Below are positions 50,848-58,875 of a DNA stretch of 64,000 nt, in pieces. The stretch is taken from NCBI RefSeq assembly GCF_004000925.1, contig NZ_BIME01000005.1, positions 248,001-312,000 on the forward strand, read 5' to 3'. This stretch comes from Paenibacillus illinoisensis NBRC 15959 (GTDB lineage: Bacteria > Bacillota > Bacilli > Paenibacillales > Paenibacillaceae). The notes below the pieces were generated by a model. It was given only the letters and a program-made list of their open reading frames with translations. It was not told the DNA's origin and did no database searches. Every line of letters starts with the position of its first letter. The stretch's first letter is position 1. The position numbers and the translations under genes are program-made.

Positions 50848-51619
50848 AGCTTCACCTGTATTGATCGCTGAGAGTATTACCGTAGCTTTTGGTGGTTTCG
50901 TTGCAGTTAATGGCATGAACCTGAAACTGCATGAGCATGATTTGCATTTTCTGATTGGCCCCAATGGTGCGGGGAAAACGACAATGCTGGATGTCATTTG
51001 CGGAAAAACCAAACCCCTCTCCGGCACGGTGCGGCTGGAAGATGGCACAGAGCTGACACGTCTGAAGGAGCATCAGATCGTCCGGAAGGGTGTAGGACGC
51101 AAATTCCAGGCTCCGTCCATCTTCGGAGGCCTTACCGTACAGGAGAATTTGGCCTTGGCGGCGGAAAATCAGCGTTCACCTCTTCGGACTCTTGGTATTC
51201 CGCGGTTTGGGAAAATCAACACAGCAATGGAACAGGTCATAGAGCAAATTGGACTGCAAGACCGCGTGTATACACGAGCAGGAGCGCTTTCTCACGGCGA
51301 GAAGCAGTGGCTGGAAATTGGCATGCTGCTGCTTCAGGAACCGCGCGTGTTGCTGCTGGACGAACCGGTTGCCGGGATGACGGACGAGGAAACGCATAAA
51401 ACAGGCAGGTTGTTACAGGGGATAGGGCGTGAACGTTCGGTCGTGGTTGTGGAGCATGATATGGAGTTTGTCCGTGAGTACGCGGCGAAAGTGACCGTGA
51501 TGCATGAAGGGAAGCTGTTGAAGGAAGGTACCATGGCTGAGGTGCAGGAAGATCCTAGGGTGGCCGAAGTCTACTTGGGAAAAAGGAGAGATGACCATGC
51601 TGTCGCTGCAACGAATTGA
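50810..51619 (+). CDS. urtD: Urea ABC transporter ATP-binding protein UrtD
   Basis: A 269-residue ATPase of the LivG type. Walker A is IGPNGAGKTT. The Q-loop region is GRKFQAPSIFGGLTVQENLAL, the signature SHGEKQWLEIGMLLLQ (the SHGEKQWLEI form is characteristic of UrtD), and Walker B VLLLDEPVAGMTDEE. The start at 50810 has AGGAGAGG 6 nt upstream; the TTG at 50804 is too close. It overlaps urtE by 23 bp. Confidence 0.95.
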   Translation: MSLSVRKNLKSTEASPVLIAESITVAFGGFVAVNGMNLKLHEHDLHFLIGPNGAGKTTMLDVICGKTKPLSGTVRLEDGTELTRLKEHQIVRKGVGRKFQAPSIFGGLTVQENLALAAENQRSPLRTLGIPRFGKINTAMEQVIEQIGLQDRVYTRAGALSHGEKQWLEIGMLLLQEPRVLLLDEPVAGMTDEETHKTGRLLQGIGRERSVVVVEHDMEFVREYAAKVTVMHEGKLLKEGTMAEVQEDPRVAEVYLGKRRDDHAVAATN

Positions 51620-52292
51620 ATCCGGCTACGGGGAAAGCAATGTGCTGCGTGGTGTTAATCTGGATGTCCTGCCTGGACAGGTGGTCTGCCTAATGGGCCG
51701 AAATGGTGTCGGCAAAACGACGCTGATGAAAACGTTGATGGGCCTGCTCAAAACGAGGAAGGGGGCCATCCACTGGAAAGGGCAGGATATATCCGCTATG
51801 GAACCTGCCAAACGTGCCAAGGCAGGCATTGGATATGTTCCTCAGGGTCGTGAGATTTTCCCCCAGCTCACGGTAAAGGAAAATCTGCTGCTCGGTCTGG
51901 AGACATCTGCGCCTGGGGTGAAGACGTTTCCTGAAGATGTACTCGCGATGTTTCCAGTCCTTGCGACCATGTATGGACGACAGGGCGGTGATCTGAGTGG
52001 TGGCCAGCAGCAGCAGCTTGCCTTCGCACGAGCGCTTGCCTCAAGGCCCGGACTATTGTTGTTGGATGAACCGACGGAAGGTATACAACCTTCCATTGTC
52101 GAGGATATTCGGCAGGTCATTCTGCAAATCAAGGCGAAGGGCGACATTTCGGTGCTGCTCGTCGAGCAGAGCATTGATTTTGTACGTGGGGCTGCGGATT
52201 TTATCTATGTCATGGACAAGGGAGCAATTGCGCTGCAGGGATCGCCGGAGGAATTGGATATGTCTCAATTTGAACACCACCTTTCCGTATAG
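51597..52292 (+). CDS. urtE: Urea ABC transporter ATP-binding protein UrtE
   Basis: A 231-residue ATPase of the LivF type. It shows Walker A MGRNGVGKTTLMKTLMG, GYVPQGREIFPQLTVKENL, signature LSGGQQQQLAFARAL, Walker B LLLLDEPTEGIQPSIVEDI and LLVEQSIDFV. MLSLQRIESGYG at 51597 is chosen because AAGGAG lies about 8 nt upstream; the ATG at 51591 is too close. It is the last gene of the operon, with a terminator overlapping its stop. Confidence 0.95.
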   Translation: MLSLQRIESGYGESNVLRGVNLDVLPGQVVCLMGRNGVGKTTLMKTLMGLLKTRKGAIHWKGQDISAMEPAKRAKAGIGYVPQGREIFPQLTVKENLLLGLETSAPGVKTFPEDVLAMFPVLATMYGRQGGDLSGGQQQQLAFARALASRPGLLLLDEPTEGIQPSIVEDIRQVILQIKAKGDISVLLVEQSIDFVRGAADFIYVMDKGAIALQGSPEELDMSQFEHHLSV

Positions 52293-52311
52293 GAGAGGTG
52301 GTTATTTTTTG
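52277..52311 (+). terminator. Terminator of urtABCDE
   Basis: CCACCTTTCC / GGAGAGGTGG stem with one wobble, overlapping the urtE stop codon, then TTATTTTTT. Confidence 0.78.
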
Positions 52312-52326
52312 CTTTTTTTACTTTGC

Positions 52327-52983
52327 TCAAGAGCGTTTATCCAAAATGTTGGAGTACTTCGGGTATAGTCTGCGGATACAGTCTGGACAGATGTCGTGTG
52401 TAAATTCTGCGTGGGTATGTCTCTCCAAATAACCTTCGACTGAATTCCAGACGTCCTGCTCGTCCTTAATCTGTTTGCAGACGGCGCAAATGGGAAGCAA
52501 GCCGCGTAGTGTCCGCACTTCGGATAGAGCAAGCTTCAATTGCTGTTCAATTCGCTTCTGTTCCGTAATGTCTGTATGCGAGATCAAAGCTAGTCCCATG
52601 GGAGAAGGAGGATCCGTCTGATTCAAGGGGGTAAGCTCCAGCTTGAACCATCGAAGGTCCAGGTTCGCAGACTCTACAGATATGTCATATGTATGGCAGT
52701 GAACAAAGGGATGTTGAATCTTCTCTAACTTCTGAATAATCGATGAATTCTCCGTTTCCTCTTCCTGGGCTGCCCATATCTGCAGCAACTGAAGATAATG
52801 AAACGTTTCGCAAGAAGATCGGTGGGCGTCAGTTTTTTTATATTTCGAGAGATGCAATCGCCCGAGTCCGTTCTGCCATGCGGTATTGCAGCTGCGGATT
52901 CTCCAGTCGCGGTCGACGATGATGAGTTGATGACGTAGGGATTGAAAGGATAACCTTTCAAGGTCAGTTGTAAAGAAGCTCAT
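52327..52983 (-). CDS. PAS-domain protein with C-terminal Cys motif, no output domain
   Basis: A 218-residue protein. Residues about 15-145 form a PAS domain (HQLIIVDRDWRIRSCNTAWQ ... ALISHTDITEQKRIEQQL). After a short coiled helix comes LRGLLPICAVCKQIKDEQDVWNSVEGYLERHTHAEFTHDICPDCIRRLYP. This tail (LPICxxCKxIRD...WxxVExYLxxHxxxxFSHGICPxC) is found at the ends of many bacterial PAS and response-regulator proteins; its Cys pairs could bind a metal or sense redox state. No kinase, cyclase or DNA-binding domain is present. It converges on urtE; a link to urea use is only positional. Confidence 0.8.
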   Translation of the reverse strand: MSFFTTDLERLSFQSLRHQLIIVDRDWRIRSCNTAWQNGLGRLHLSKYKKTDAHRSSCETFHYLQLLQIWAAQEEETENSSIIQKLEKIQHPFVHCHTYDISVESANLDLRWFKLELTPLNQTDPPSPMGLALISHTDITEQKRIEQQLKLALSEVRTLRGLLPICAVCKQIKDEQDVWNSVEGYLERHTHAEFTHDICPDCIRRLYPKYSNILDKRS

Positions 52984-53040
52984 GAATAGGCCCTCCTTGG
53001 CAATCAGTTAAAAGATCGGGACGGCAAGGTAATGGCGGTG

Positions 53041-53244
53041 TCATCGTAGTTCATCCGAAATTTGCAAAATGTCTGCCACCTGGTTTCGGAAACGGGTGGC
53101 TTTTCGTGTGCCATGGATGAGATTGGATAAACGATACGGCGGGATGTCGTGCTTCTCGCAGAACGTTTTCTGGTCCATCTGTAGCTCCGTTAAGCGGCGT
53201 TTAATGGCCCATCCGAACGGAGTCACGGGTTTCTTTTTGTTCAA
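53041..53244 (-). CDS. Small helix-turn-helix protein (67 aa)
   Basis: A 67-residue basic protein that is essentially one Cro/C1-like helix-turn-helix: VTPFGWAIKRRLTELQMDQKTFCEKHDIPPYRLSNLIHGTRKATRFRNQVADIL. The TTG start at 53244 follows GAGGGGTGA by about 6 nt. It lies 56 bp after the PAS protein gene on the same strand and is probably transcribed ahead of it. Its target is unknown; it could regulate the PAS gene or itself. Confidence 0.75.
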   Translation of the reverse strand: MNKKKPVTPFGWAIKRRLTELQMDQKTFCEKHDIPPYRLSNLIHGTRKATRFRNQVADILQISDELR

Positions 53245-53423
53245 AAGGGTTCACCCCTCATAGAAGTATTTCAACCCGCCTTCGGCTGTGTATAATAGAG
53301 GGAGATGCGAGCTGTTCATTACATTATATACGTATTTACGTCATGTAACAATTATAAACGATGAAAAATAGTGTATTTATATTAAATAATGACGTAATAA
53401 CGTGATGTTCTATAGGCATACGT

Positions 53424-53464
53424 GAAAAAGCACGTCAGCAAGGAGGTTGCTGCGTGCTTTTTCG
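53424..53464 (-). terminator. Two-part terminator after the second ureF
   Basis: GAAAAAGCACG/CGTGCTTTTTC with inner CAGCAA/TTGCTG. The stem is symmetric enough to serve both strands; on the minus strand it follows the ureF paralogue, ending at 53502. Confidence 0.8.
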
Positions 53465-53501
53465 TTTGGGGAAATATGAGGGGAGCTTGGAGGCGGTAAG
53501 A

Positions 53502-54203
53502 TTAGGCGCGATAAGCATGCAGCCCTGCGCCAAGCATGTGGAAGCTGGGGAACAACGATTTCATGGACATTGAGGTTGGCTGTGCCGGTCCATCCGCAGC
53601 GGAGGCGCTAACGGTATTCCATTCATGCTCCAGGTCTGCGGCCAGGCGAACCAGCAATTCCTGGGTTGTTTCGTTATGCATGGGGAGGACTTTGGAAGCT
53701 TCGGTTATGCATGCATTCATGGCTGAGTGCAAGTAACCCATTACCGCTTCCTCGACGGGGATATCGAGGTAGTGGTTGATCCAGGCGTGAACAGTAGAGA
53801 GGCAGCCTACAGACTCGTATTTGGCAAGGGTGTGTTCGAGCTGGCTGAATTCTATCCAGGGGTGGAGAGCCCGGGCCAGCTTGATCAGTCTTTTGCCCAT
53901 GGCAGCGGCTTGCTCCCTTTGATCAGAAGGAGTCCGCTGAACGTGAACCAACTTGTCAATGAGAGCTGTTCGCCATGTGTCATTATGATCCGTTGCGCTG
54001 TAGATACCTTTAATCGCCATGCCCTCAAGTCGAACGATACTGGGATGCAGCTGGCAGCGCATGAAGGATTCCAGATCATCGGCATTTCGGATGCTGCCTT
54101 CAGCAATGTGTACATCCATACCAAATGAATGGGTAAAACCTCCGACATGAATGGAGGAATCAAGCAGTTTGACATAATCGAGCAGCTTATTCCCACGGTT
54201 CAC
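53502..54203 (-). CDS. Stand-alone UreF paralogue
   Basis: A 233-residue second UreF. It shares the blocks LLDYVKLLDSSIHVGGFTHSFGMDVHIAEGSI, RLEGMAIKGIYSA, HVQRTPSDQREQAAAMGKRLIKLARALHPW and VHAWINHYLDIPVEEAVMGYLHSAMNACITEASKVLPM with the operon UreF, but is clearly diverged. For example, SALPIGGFSHSFG has become SSIHVGGFTHSFG. It stands alone, with no other urease gene beside it. The start is GTG at 54203 with AGGAGG 9 nt upstream; the open frame begins inside the regulatory site. A perfect GlnR/TnrA box lies 28 bp upstream, so it should be co-regulated with urease. It may be an alternative or modulatory nickel-insertion factor. Confidence 0.88.
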   Translation of the reverse strand: MNRGNKLLDYVKLLDSSIHVGGFTHSFGMDVHIAEGSIRNADDLESFMRCQLHPSIVRLEGMAIKGIYSATDHNDTWRTALIDKLVHVQRTPSDQREQAAAMGKRLIKLARALHPWIEFSQLEHTLAKYESVGCLSTVHAWINHYLDIPVEEAVMGYLHSAMNACITEASKVLPMHNETTQELLVRLAADLEHEWNTVSASAADGPAQPTSMSMKSLFPSFHMLGAGLHAYRA

Positions 54204-54230
54204 GGTCTTTCGCCTCCTATGTTCGTGAAA

Positions 54231-54247
54231 TGTTATGTTATATAACA
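54231..54247. promoter_or_regulatory. GlnR/TnrA box upstream of the ureF paralogue
   Basis: TGTTA-TGTTATA-TAACA fits TGTNA-N7-TNACA and is nearly symmetrical. It covers a TATAAC-like -10 on the minus strand, 28 bp before the GTG start. Confidence 0.75.
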
Positions 54248-54567
54248 TTAATATTGATTTCTGAATCCTTTTATGTTTAAAATCCGAATTATATGATATA
54301 TATAATCACATAAACATCCGTATTTTGTCAATGATTTCTTATTTTAAGTTTCAATTATATTATAACGTTACATAATATGATTGATATAAGTTAGAAGTCC
54401 GAAAATTATGTTAGGTATATGATATGTTTGTTGTGAAGAGCTAAAATTAAAAATGAAGATGTATAAAAGAATTGAAATTTAATGTATGCAGCAGTTAAAA
54501 GATCATGACGATAAAAACCGATATTTGGAGGAAAAACACAGGTGCAAAGTAGTTTTAATAAAAGTGC

Positions 54568-54596
54568 TTTACTTTTATATTGAGATCCTGTATAAT
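54568..54596 (+). promoter_or_regulatory. Promoter of tRNA-Leu copy 2
   Basis: TTTACT (54568-54573), 17-bp spacer, consensus TATAAT (54591-54596), 28 nt before the tRNA. Confidence 0.65.
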
Positions 54597-54624
54597 CAAT
54601 TTTGTTGCCGATTATTTACGACAT

Positions 54625-54707
54625 GCGGTCGTGGTGGAATGGCAGACACGCTATCTTGAGGGGGTAGTGGGCGTATGCCCGTGGAGGTTCGAGTCCTCTC
54701 GACCGCA
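54625..54707 (+). tRNA. tRNA-Leu (GAG), copy 2
   Basis: An 83-nt class II tRNA identical to the copy at 41399-41481 except that the variable-arm pair T-A is C-G (GGGCGTATGCCC). It is a single-gene transcription unit with its own promoter and terminator. Confidence 0.95.
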
Positions 54708-54724
54708 TCATATTGTACGACAAG

Positions 54725-54758
54725 AAGAGGTTTTCCGAATATGGAAAACCTCTTTTTT
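54725..54758 (+). terminator. Terminator of tRNA-Leu copy 2
   Basis: AAGAGGTTTTCC / GGAAAACCTCTT stem, 6-nt loop, then T's. Confidence 0.88.
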
Positions 54759-54774
54759 GCGTTTGGAGAAACAT

Positions 54775-54835
54775 AAAAAAAGGCCATTCACACAGAACCG
54801 GACTTTCTGTGGTTCCCTGTTGATTATGGCCTCTC
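54775..54835 (-). terminator. Terminator of the glutathione peroxidase gene
   Basis: On the minus strand an outer AGGCCAT/ATGGCCT stem with inner CACAGAA/TTCTGTG, then T7. Confidence 0.7.
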
Positions 54836-54844
54836 CATGTTGAT

Positions 54845-55321
54845 CTATTTCAGCAGTTTCTCAATATCAGCCTCAATTTGGTCAGGAGTCGTTTTTGGAG
54901 CATAACGCTTCACGACCCGTCCGTTCTGATCAACAAGGAATTTGGTGAAGTTCCACTTGATGGCTTTGGATCCGAGCAGTCCCGGTGCCTCTGTTGTCAG
55001 GTGCTGGAATAGAGGGTGAGCGCTTGAACCATTAACATCAATTTTCTCAAACATAGGAAAGCTTACACCGTAATTCATCTGGCAGAACTCAGCAATATCG
55101 TCGGAAGATCCTTTTTCCTGAGCGAATTGGTTACTTGGGAAGCCCAGTACTTCAAACTGCCGGTCTTTGAATTTGTTATAGAGTTCCTGTAAGCCTTCAA
55201 ATTGCGGGGTCAGACCACATTTGCTCGCCGTATTTACAATTAGCAGCACCTTGTTGCGATAATCGGACATCTCGACTTCCTGGCCCCGAAGGGTATTGAC
55301 TTTGTAGTCATAAACGGACAT
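54845..55321 (-). CDS. Glutathione peroxidase family protein (BsaA-like thiol peroxidase)
   Basis: A 158-residue thiol peroxidase of the GPX family. The peroxidatic Cys is in VNTASKCGLTPQ, and LGFPSNQFAQEKG and IKWNFTKFLVDQNGRVVKRYAP supply the catalytic Gln and Trp/Asn. Bacillus homologues (BsaA) use Cys, not selenocysteine, and probably thioredoxin or bacillithiol rather than glutathione. The start MSVYDYKVNTLRG has GGAGGCG about 8 nt upstream. It is monocistronic. Confidence 0.93.
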   Translation of the reverse strand: MSVYDYKVNTLRGQEVEMSDYRNKVLLIVNTASKCGLTPQFEGLQELYNKFKDRQFEVLGFPSNQFAQEKGSSDDIAEFCQMNYGVSFPMFEKIDVNGSSAHPLFQHLTTEAPGLLGSKAIKWNFTKFLVDQNGRVVKRYAPKTTPDQIEADIEKLLK

Positions 55322-55694
55322 GATCAGTCGCCTCCATATCGTATAATGGGTTAATGATTCCTATAGTTATATTATATTGCTTACAATTAGATAATGCAAA
55401 ACTAATTAAATGAATTCCTATGTTTACTTACAGATATCTAAAATTACAACCGTTTTTCATAAGGACGAGAATTAGCGAGATTCACAGAGATGGATGGAGA
55501 ATGGATCGGTTGTAAGCGATATCATTGATATGTAATGCCTTAAATTCGTCCATTCGGTGATCTGACCGGACTTTACACTAACATGTCGCGGGTGTATGAT
55601 TCATATCGTAATTTCTAATTCAATTAAACTTAACATGAACAACGAAACAAACGATAATATCGCTCTGGTCAATACATGAAACAGGAACGATGTT
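55322..55694. other. Intergenic region upstream of the riboswitch
   Basis: 373 bp, AT-rich. It holds the leftward peroxidase promoter region and the riboswitch promoter at 55630-55658; otherwise I see nothing recognisable. Confidence 0.45.
55630..55658 (+). promoter_or_regulatory. Promoter of the c-di-AMP riboswitch transcript
   Basis: TTAACA (55630-55635), 17-bp spacer, GATAAT (55653-55658), about 37 nt before the aptamer. Confidence 0.65.
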
Positions 55695-55852
55695 TTAATC
55701 GCTGAGTTTCCATTCATTCATGGGTGGGAAACGGGGGAACCAATCGGATTGGCTGTCATTGCAGCTAATCCATGGGGTGAATTTTTCGGTGCAAGCCGGA
55801 AATAGGGCGACTCTCGCGCCCGAATCCGTCAGCTAACCTCGTAAGCGTTAAA
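55695..55852 (+). ncRNA. c-di-AMP riboswitch (ydaO/yuaA aptamer)
   Basis: The hallmark conserved blocks of the ydaO/yuaA class occur in order: the 5' P1 strand AATCGCTGAG, CGGGGGAACCA, GGGGTGAAT, AGGGCGACT...GCCCGAATCCG, and TCAGCTAACCTCGTAAGCG, whose AGCG closes P1 with the initial CGCT. In characterised members the aptamer binds c-di-AMP and turns expression off. A terminator lies 55 nt downstream, ahead of the gene at 55978. Confidence 0.92.
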
Positions 55853-55906
55853 GGGAGAGGCAACAAGCCGTACGCATATTCATGGCGTTTTCGTCATGGG
55901 TTATTC

Positions 55907-55950
55907 AAGAAGCGTTCGGGAGGCCTTGGTCCCCCACGCTTCTTTTTTGT
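55907..55950 (+). terminator. Riboswitch expression-platform terminator
   Basis: AAGAAGCGT / ACGCTTCTT base stem with a GC-rich GGGAGG..TCCCCC interior and a T6 tract, between aptamer and gene. Expected to form when c-di-AMP is bound. Confidence 0.85.
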
Positions 55951-55977
55951 TGTCTTTTCACGCCAAGGGAGGAACGA

Positions 55978-56376
55978 ATGATGGATAATGAGATGATTTT
56001 AGTAACAGCACCGAATGAAGCAGGCCGCAAGTTTATCAAGCTGTTGATGTACAAAAAAATGCCGTTTGCCGTTCTGACCAACAGTGCAGGGGAAGAACGG
56101 AAGCTCCGCAGAATCGGAGTGGAGAACGTCATTCGCATGAATACAGCTGAAGCTCAGAAGTGGTTTCTACCGCAGTCGAGCGTAGGCAACGTTTTTATCT
56201 TCGAGAACAGTTTGAACCTGACCTGCCGCTATTTGCAGATCTGCCGTTCCTGGACCTCCAAATCACTATGTGTGATTACGGAACAGAGTCACCCCAAAGG
56301 CATTTACCGAGGGATGGGAGCTGACCGCATTGTGTATTCCCTTAATGGAGAAGTTGGCTTCTTGCTTAATGGTTAA
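55978..56376 (+). CDS. Unknown Rossmann-like protein under c-di-AMP riboswitch control
   Basis: A 132-residue soluble protein. The N-terminus MILVTAPNEAGRKFIKLLMYKKMPFAVLTN...GEERKLRRIGVENVIRMNT looks like the first half of an NAD(P)-binding Rossmann fold of the NmrA/TrkA-N kind (beta-strand, turn, helix, strand, then a basic residue-rich helix). The canonical GxGxxG is replaced by APNEAG. The second half (VGNVFIFENSLNLTCRYLQICRSW, LCVITEQSHPKGIYRGMGADRIVYSL) could complete a small alpha/beta fold. I do not recognise a named family. The double ATG start has GGGAGG 5 nt upstream. It is the only gene between the riboswitch and the HAD gene. A function in potassium or wall physiology would fit the riboswitch, but is inference. 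Confidence 0.78.
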   Translation: MMDNEMILVTAPNEAGRKFIKLLMYKKMPFAVLTNSAGEERKLRRIGVENVIRMNTAEAQKWFLPQSSVGNVFIFENSLNLTCRYLQICRSWTSKSLCVITEQSHPKGIYRGMGADRIVYSLNGEVGFLLNG

Positions 56377-56546
56377 TGTGATAGCTGCCGATTGATCCGG
56401 TGTAAGGTGCCTGTTATAATTGAACTTGTGGAAAAACGGAATTCTGAGGAGACTCATGCATGATGGTGGGTCTTCTTTTTTATTTGAGCATTAATGTACA
56501 TTGCTGATTTAGAGATTGCGTTCATGGCTAACAAGGAGGAATAGGC

Positions 56547-57230
56547 GTGCCGGATGTACGGGGGTTAAAATGGTTGTTCTTTGATGTAGGAGATACGCTG
56601 GTGGACGAATGGGAGCCGGTAGATGATATTATAGGGCAGTTTGTAAAAGAAGCCTGCTTGCTTGGATATCCGGTGAAAATAGAGGAAGTGCGAGAGATAT
56701 TTGCCTCCTGTTACCGAAATTATGAGCAGTGGCCCATGAGGGTAGCCATTCGAACGCTAATCAGCGATGAACGTCACAGGGAGCAGATCCAGGAGAAGTT
56801 GAAGTTCCGGAAGGAACTGGAGAAGCCCTTCGCTTCTGCTGACGCGGTGTTGAAGGAATTGTCACACCATTATCGAATCGGGATCATCGCCAATCAGAGT
56901 CCAGGGACAGAGGGGCGTCTGGAGAGCTACGGTCTGCGGAGGTACGTGGATGTACTGGCTTGCTCGGCAGAAGAAGGCGTATCGAAGCCGGATCCGGAAC
57001 TCTATGCGGTGGCTTTGAAGCAGGCGGGATGTGAACCCCAGGAAGCAGTCATGATTGGGGATCGGATTGATAACGATATCATTCCTGCCAAGAAGCTGGG
57101 GATGCGAACGATTCGGATTTTGCAGGGCTATGGACGATTTCAGCCTGAGCTTGAGGGCCAAGAGCGTGCAGACTGGACCATCGAAGCCTTGGAGCAGCTT
57201 ATTCCACTGCTTGTGCCTTCAGAGGGTTAG
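56547..57230 (+). CDS. HAD-superfamily hydrolase
   Basis: A 227-residue phosphatase-like protein. Motif I is FFDVGDTLVDEW (D-x-G-D, where the usual D-x-D has one shifted residue but the nucleophile is present). Motif II is IGIIANQSPG, and motifs III/IV are VSKPDPELYAVAL and VMIGDRIDNDIIPAKKLG. The helical cap sits between. Substrate unknown. The start is GTG at 56547 with AAGGAGG about 7 nt upstream. It may be transcribed from the riboswitch unit across the 170-bp gap, or have its own promoter. Confidence 0.88.
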   Translation: MPDVRGLKWLFFDVGDTLVDEWEPVDDIIGQFVKEACLLGYPVKIEEVREIFASCYRNYEQWPMRVAIRTLISDERHREQIQEKLKFRKELEKPFASADAVLKELSHHYRIGIIANQSPGTEGRLESYGLRRYVDVLACSAEEGVSKPDPELYAVALKQAGCEPQEAVMIGDRIDNDIIPAKKLGMRTIRILQGYGRFQPELEGQERADWTIEALEQLIPLLVPSEG

Positions 57231-57296
57231 TGGAAAAAATTTAAAAGAGATGACTTTCGCGTCATTAAATAAAGGACAAGGCAAGTGCACGGCAAG

Positions 57297-57348
57297 CTAA
57301 AAGGCTGATTCCCTTAAGTATAATACTTAAAGGAATCAGCCTTTTTTT
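57297..57348. terminator. Bidirectional terminator between the HAD gene and mntH
   Basis: AAAAGGCTGATTCC...CTTAAGTAT / ...ACTTAAAGGAATCAGCCTTTT, a stem of about 22 bp with A and T tracts on either side. Confidence 0.9.
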
Positions 57349-57393
57349 AATGAATCTCTGGTAAGAGGAAAACTGCTTTACAGCATATCCAGA

Positions 57394-58746
57394 TTAAAAC
57401 AGCATGATGGTCTGGAAGATCAGATAGACGTTCAGAACCACAATTACGGCAGCGATGATCCAAGAGATGACTTTGAGCCACAGTTTGTTGGCGAATGCGC
57501 CCATGCTTTTCTTGTCACTCGTAAACATCACAAGTGGAATGACGGCAAAAGGCAGCTGCAAGGATAGAATCACCTGGCTCAAAATCAGCAGTTCTTCCGT
57601 TCCGTGTTCGCCGGCGATAGCCGTCACAATAACGGCAGGGATGATTGCAATTAATCGGGTCACGAGCCGGCGAAGCCAAGCCGGAATCCGAATGTTCAGG
57701 AAACCTTCCATGACAATCTGCCCGGACAGTGTACCTGTAAGTGTAGAGTTCTGGCCTGAGGCCAGCAGAGCGACACCAAACAGAATACTTGCAATGGTTG
57801 TGCCCAGCAGAGGTGTGAGCAAGTGATAAGCATCTGCAATCTCAGCGACCTGCGTCATGCCTGCGCTGTGGAATACAGCGGCTGACACAATGAGTATGGC
57901 AGCGTTGATAAACAGGGCCAGGGTCAAAGCGATAGTTGAATCCATGGTGGAGTAACGGATGGCTTCCCTTTTCCCCTGAGTTGTCTGTTCGATCTGCCGG
58001 GTCTGCACAATGGAAGAATGCAAGTACAGATTGTGCGGCATAACCGTTGCTCCAATGATTCCGATGGCAATATATAGCATCGCAGGATTCTGTAGTATCT
58101 CGGCACTTGGTACAAAGCCTGTGAGTACCCCGCCCATGTCCGGTTTGGCAAGAAACAGGTCAATCCCGAAGCAGAGGGCGATGGTTGCCATCAGCACGAT
58201 GACCAGTGTTTCCAGAGCGCGGAAGCCTTTATTTTGCAGCAAAAGGATAATCAGAACATCCACAGCTGTAATAATGACGCCGTATAACATCGGGATGTTG
58301 AACAGAAGCTTCAGTGCAATGGCTGAACCGATAACCTCAGCCAGATCTGTTGCGGCAATGGCCAGTTCGCACAGAGCCCAGAGCATAATGACAACCGGCA
58401 TACTGAACCGTTCGCGGCAAGCTTGGGCCAGATCCCGTCCGGTTACAATACCAAGCTTGCCTGCAAGTGACTGTAATACGACGGCCATCAGGTTTGAGAT
58501 TAAAATAACGGATAATAGCGTATAACCGAACTGGGAACCCCCGGCGATATCTGTTGCCCAGTTACCCGGGTCCATATAGCCAACAGCGACCAGATAACCT
58601 GGGCCGACAAAGGCGAGGAATTTTTTCCACCAGGCGGCATTCTTCGGAACCTTCATGGAGCCGTGTGCTTCCCCGAGGGAGGGAGCCATGCCTGCTGCGG
58701 CTAATTGCTCAGCCGAAGGAGAGCTGAATGGATTTTTTTTACTCAT
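57394..58746 (-). CDS. mntH: Nramp-family divalent metal (Mn2+) transporter
   Basis: A 450-residue H+-coupled importer for manganese and other divalent metals. It has about 11 membrane helices. Helix 1 carries the metal-binding [10 protein letters not shown] (DPGN) and helix 6 [10 protein letters not shown] (MPH), both intact. [20 protein letters not shown] is also typical. The start at 58746 ([14 protein letters not shown]) has AGGTGA 5 nt upstream; the GTG at 58755 is in frame but has no ribosome site. It is monocistronic. A promoter lies at 58848-58875, where a weak MntR-like sequence overlaps the -35. Confidence 0.94.
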   Translation of the reverse strand: MSKKNPFSSPSAEQLAAAGMAPSLGEAHGSMKVPKNAAWWKKFLAFVGPGYLVAVGYMDPGNWATDIAGGSQFGYTLLSVILISNLMAVVLQSLAGKLGIVTGRDLAQACRERFSMPVVIMLWALCELAIAATDLAEVIGSAIALKLLFNIPMLYGVIITAVDVLIILLLQNKGFRALETLVIVLMATIALCFGIDLFLAKPDMGGVLTGFVPSAEILQNPAMLYIAIGIIGATVMPHNLYLHSSIVQTRQIEQTTQGKREAIRYSTMDSTIALTLALFINAAILIVSAAVFHSAGMTQVAEIADAYHLLTPLLGTTIASILFGVALLASGQNSTLTGTLSGQIVMEGFLNIRIPAWLRRLVTRLIAIIPAVIVTAIAGEHGTEELLILSQVILSLQLPFAVIPLVMFTSDKKSMGAFANKLWLKVISWIIAAVIVVLNVYLIFQTIMLF

Positions 58747-58847
58747 AATGTTCACCTGACTTTTTATAATAATCGTATTGATGCTCCGTATGATGAAGAC
58801 CTGGGTTATTCACTTTTATATGTCTGAAAATATATGTCGTTACTTAC

Positions 58848-58875
58848 ATTGTACTCATTCAATAATTTTTGTCTA
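58848..58875 (-). promoter_or_regulatory. Promoter of mntH
   Basis: On the minus strand TAGACA (58870-58875), 16-bp spacer, TACAAT (58848-58853). An imperfect MntR-like palindrome (58865-58884, about 12 of 20 consensus positions) overlaps the -35; this operator is tentative. Confidence 0.5.

Larger units (their letters stand above)
54204..54624. other. AT-rich intergenic region between the ureF paralogue and tRNA-Leu copy 2
   Basis: 421 bp, very AT-rich. It contains the GlnR/TnrA box (54231-54247), an imperfect palindrome with 7-bp arms ATATTAT/ATAATAT (54357-54363 and 54372-54378) centred near AACGTT, and the tRNA promoter (54568-54596). No gene is seen. Confidence 0.5.

Noticed and set aside
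54357-54378. Fourth GlnR/TnrA box in the AT-rich region before tRNA-Leu
   Set aside because: The palindrome ATATTAT/ATAATAT does not satisfy TGTNA-N7-TNACA on either strand.
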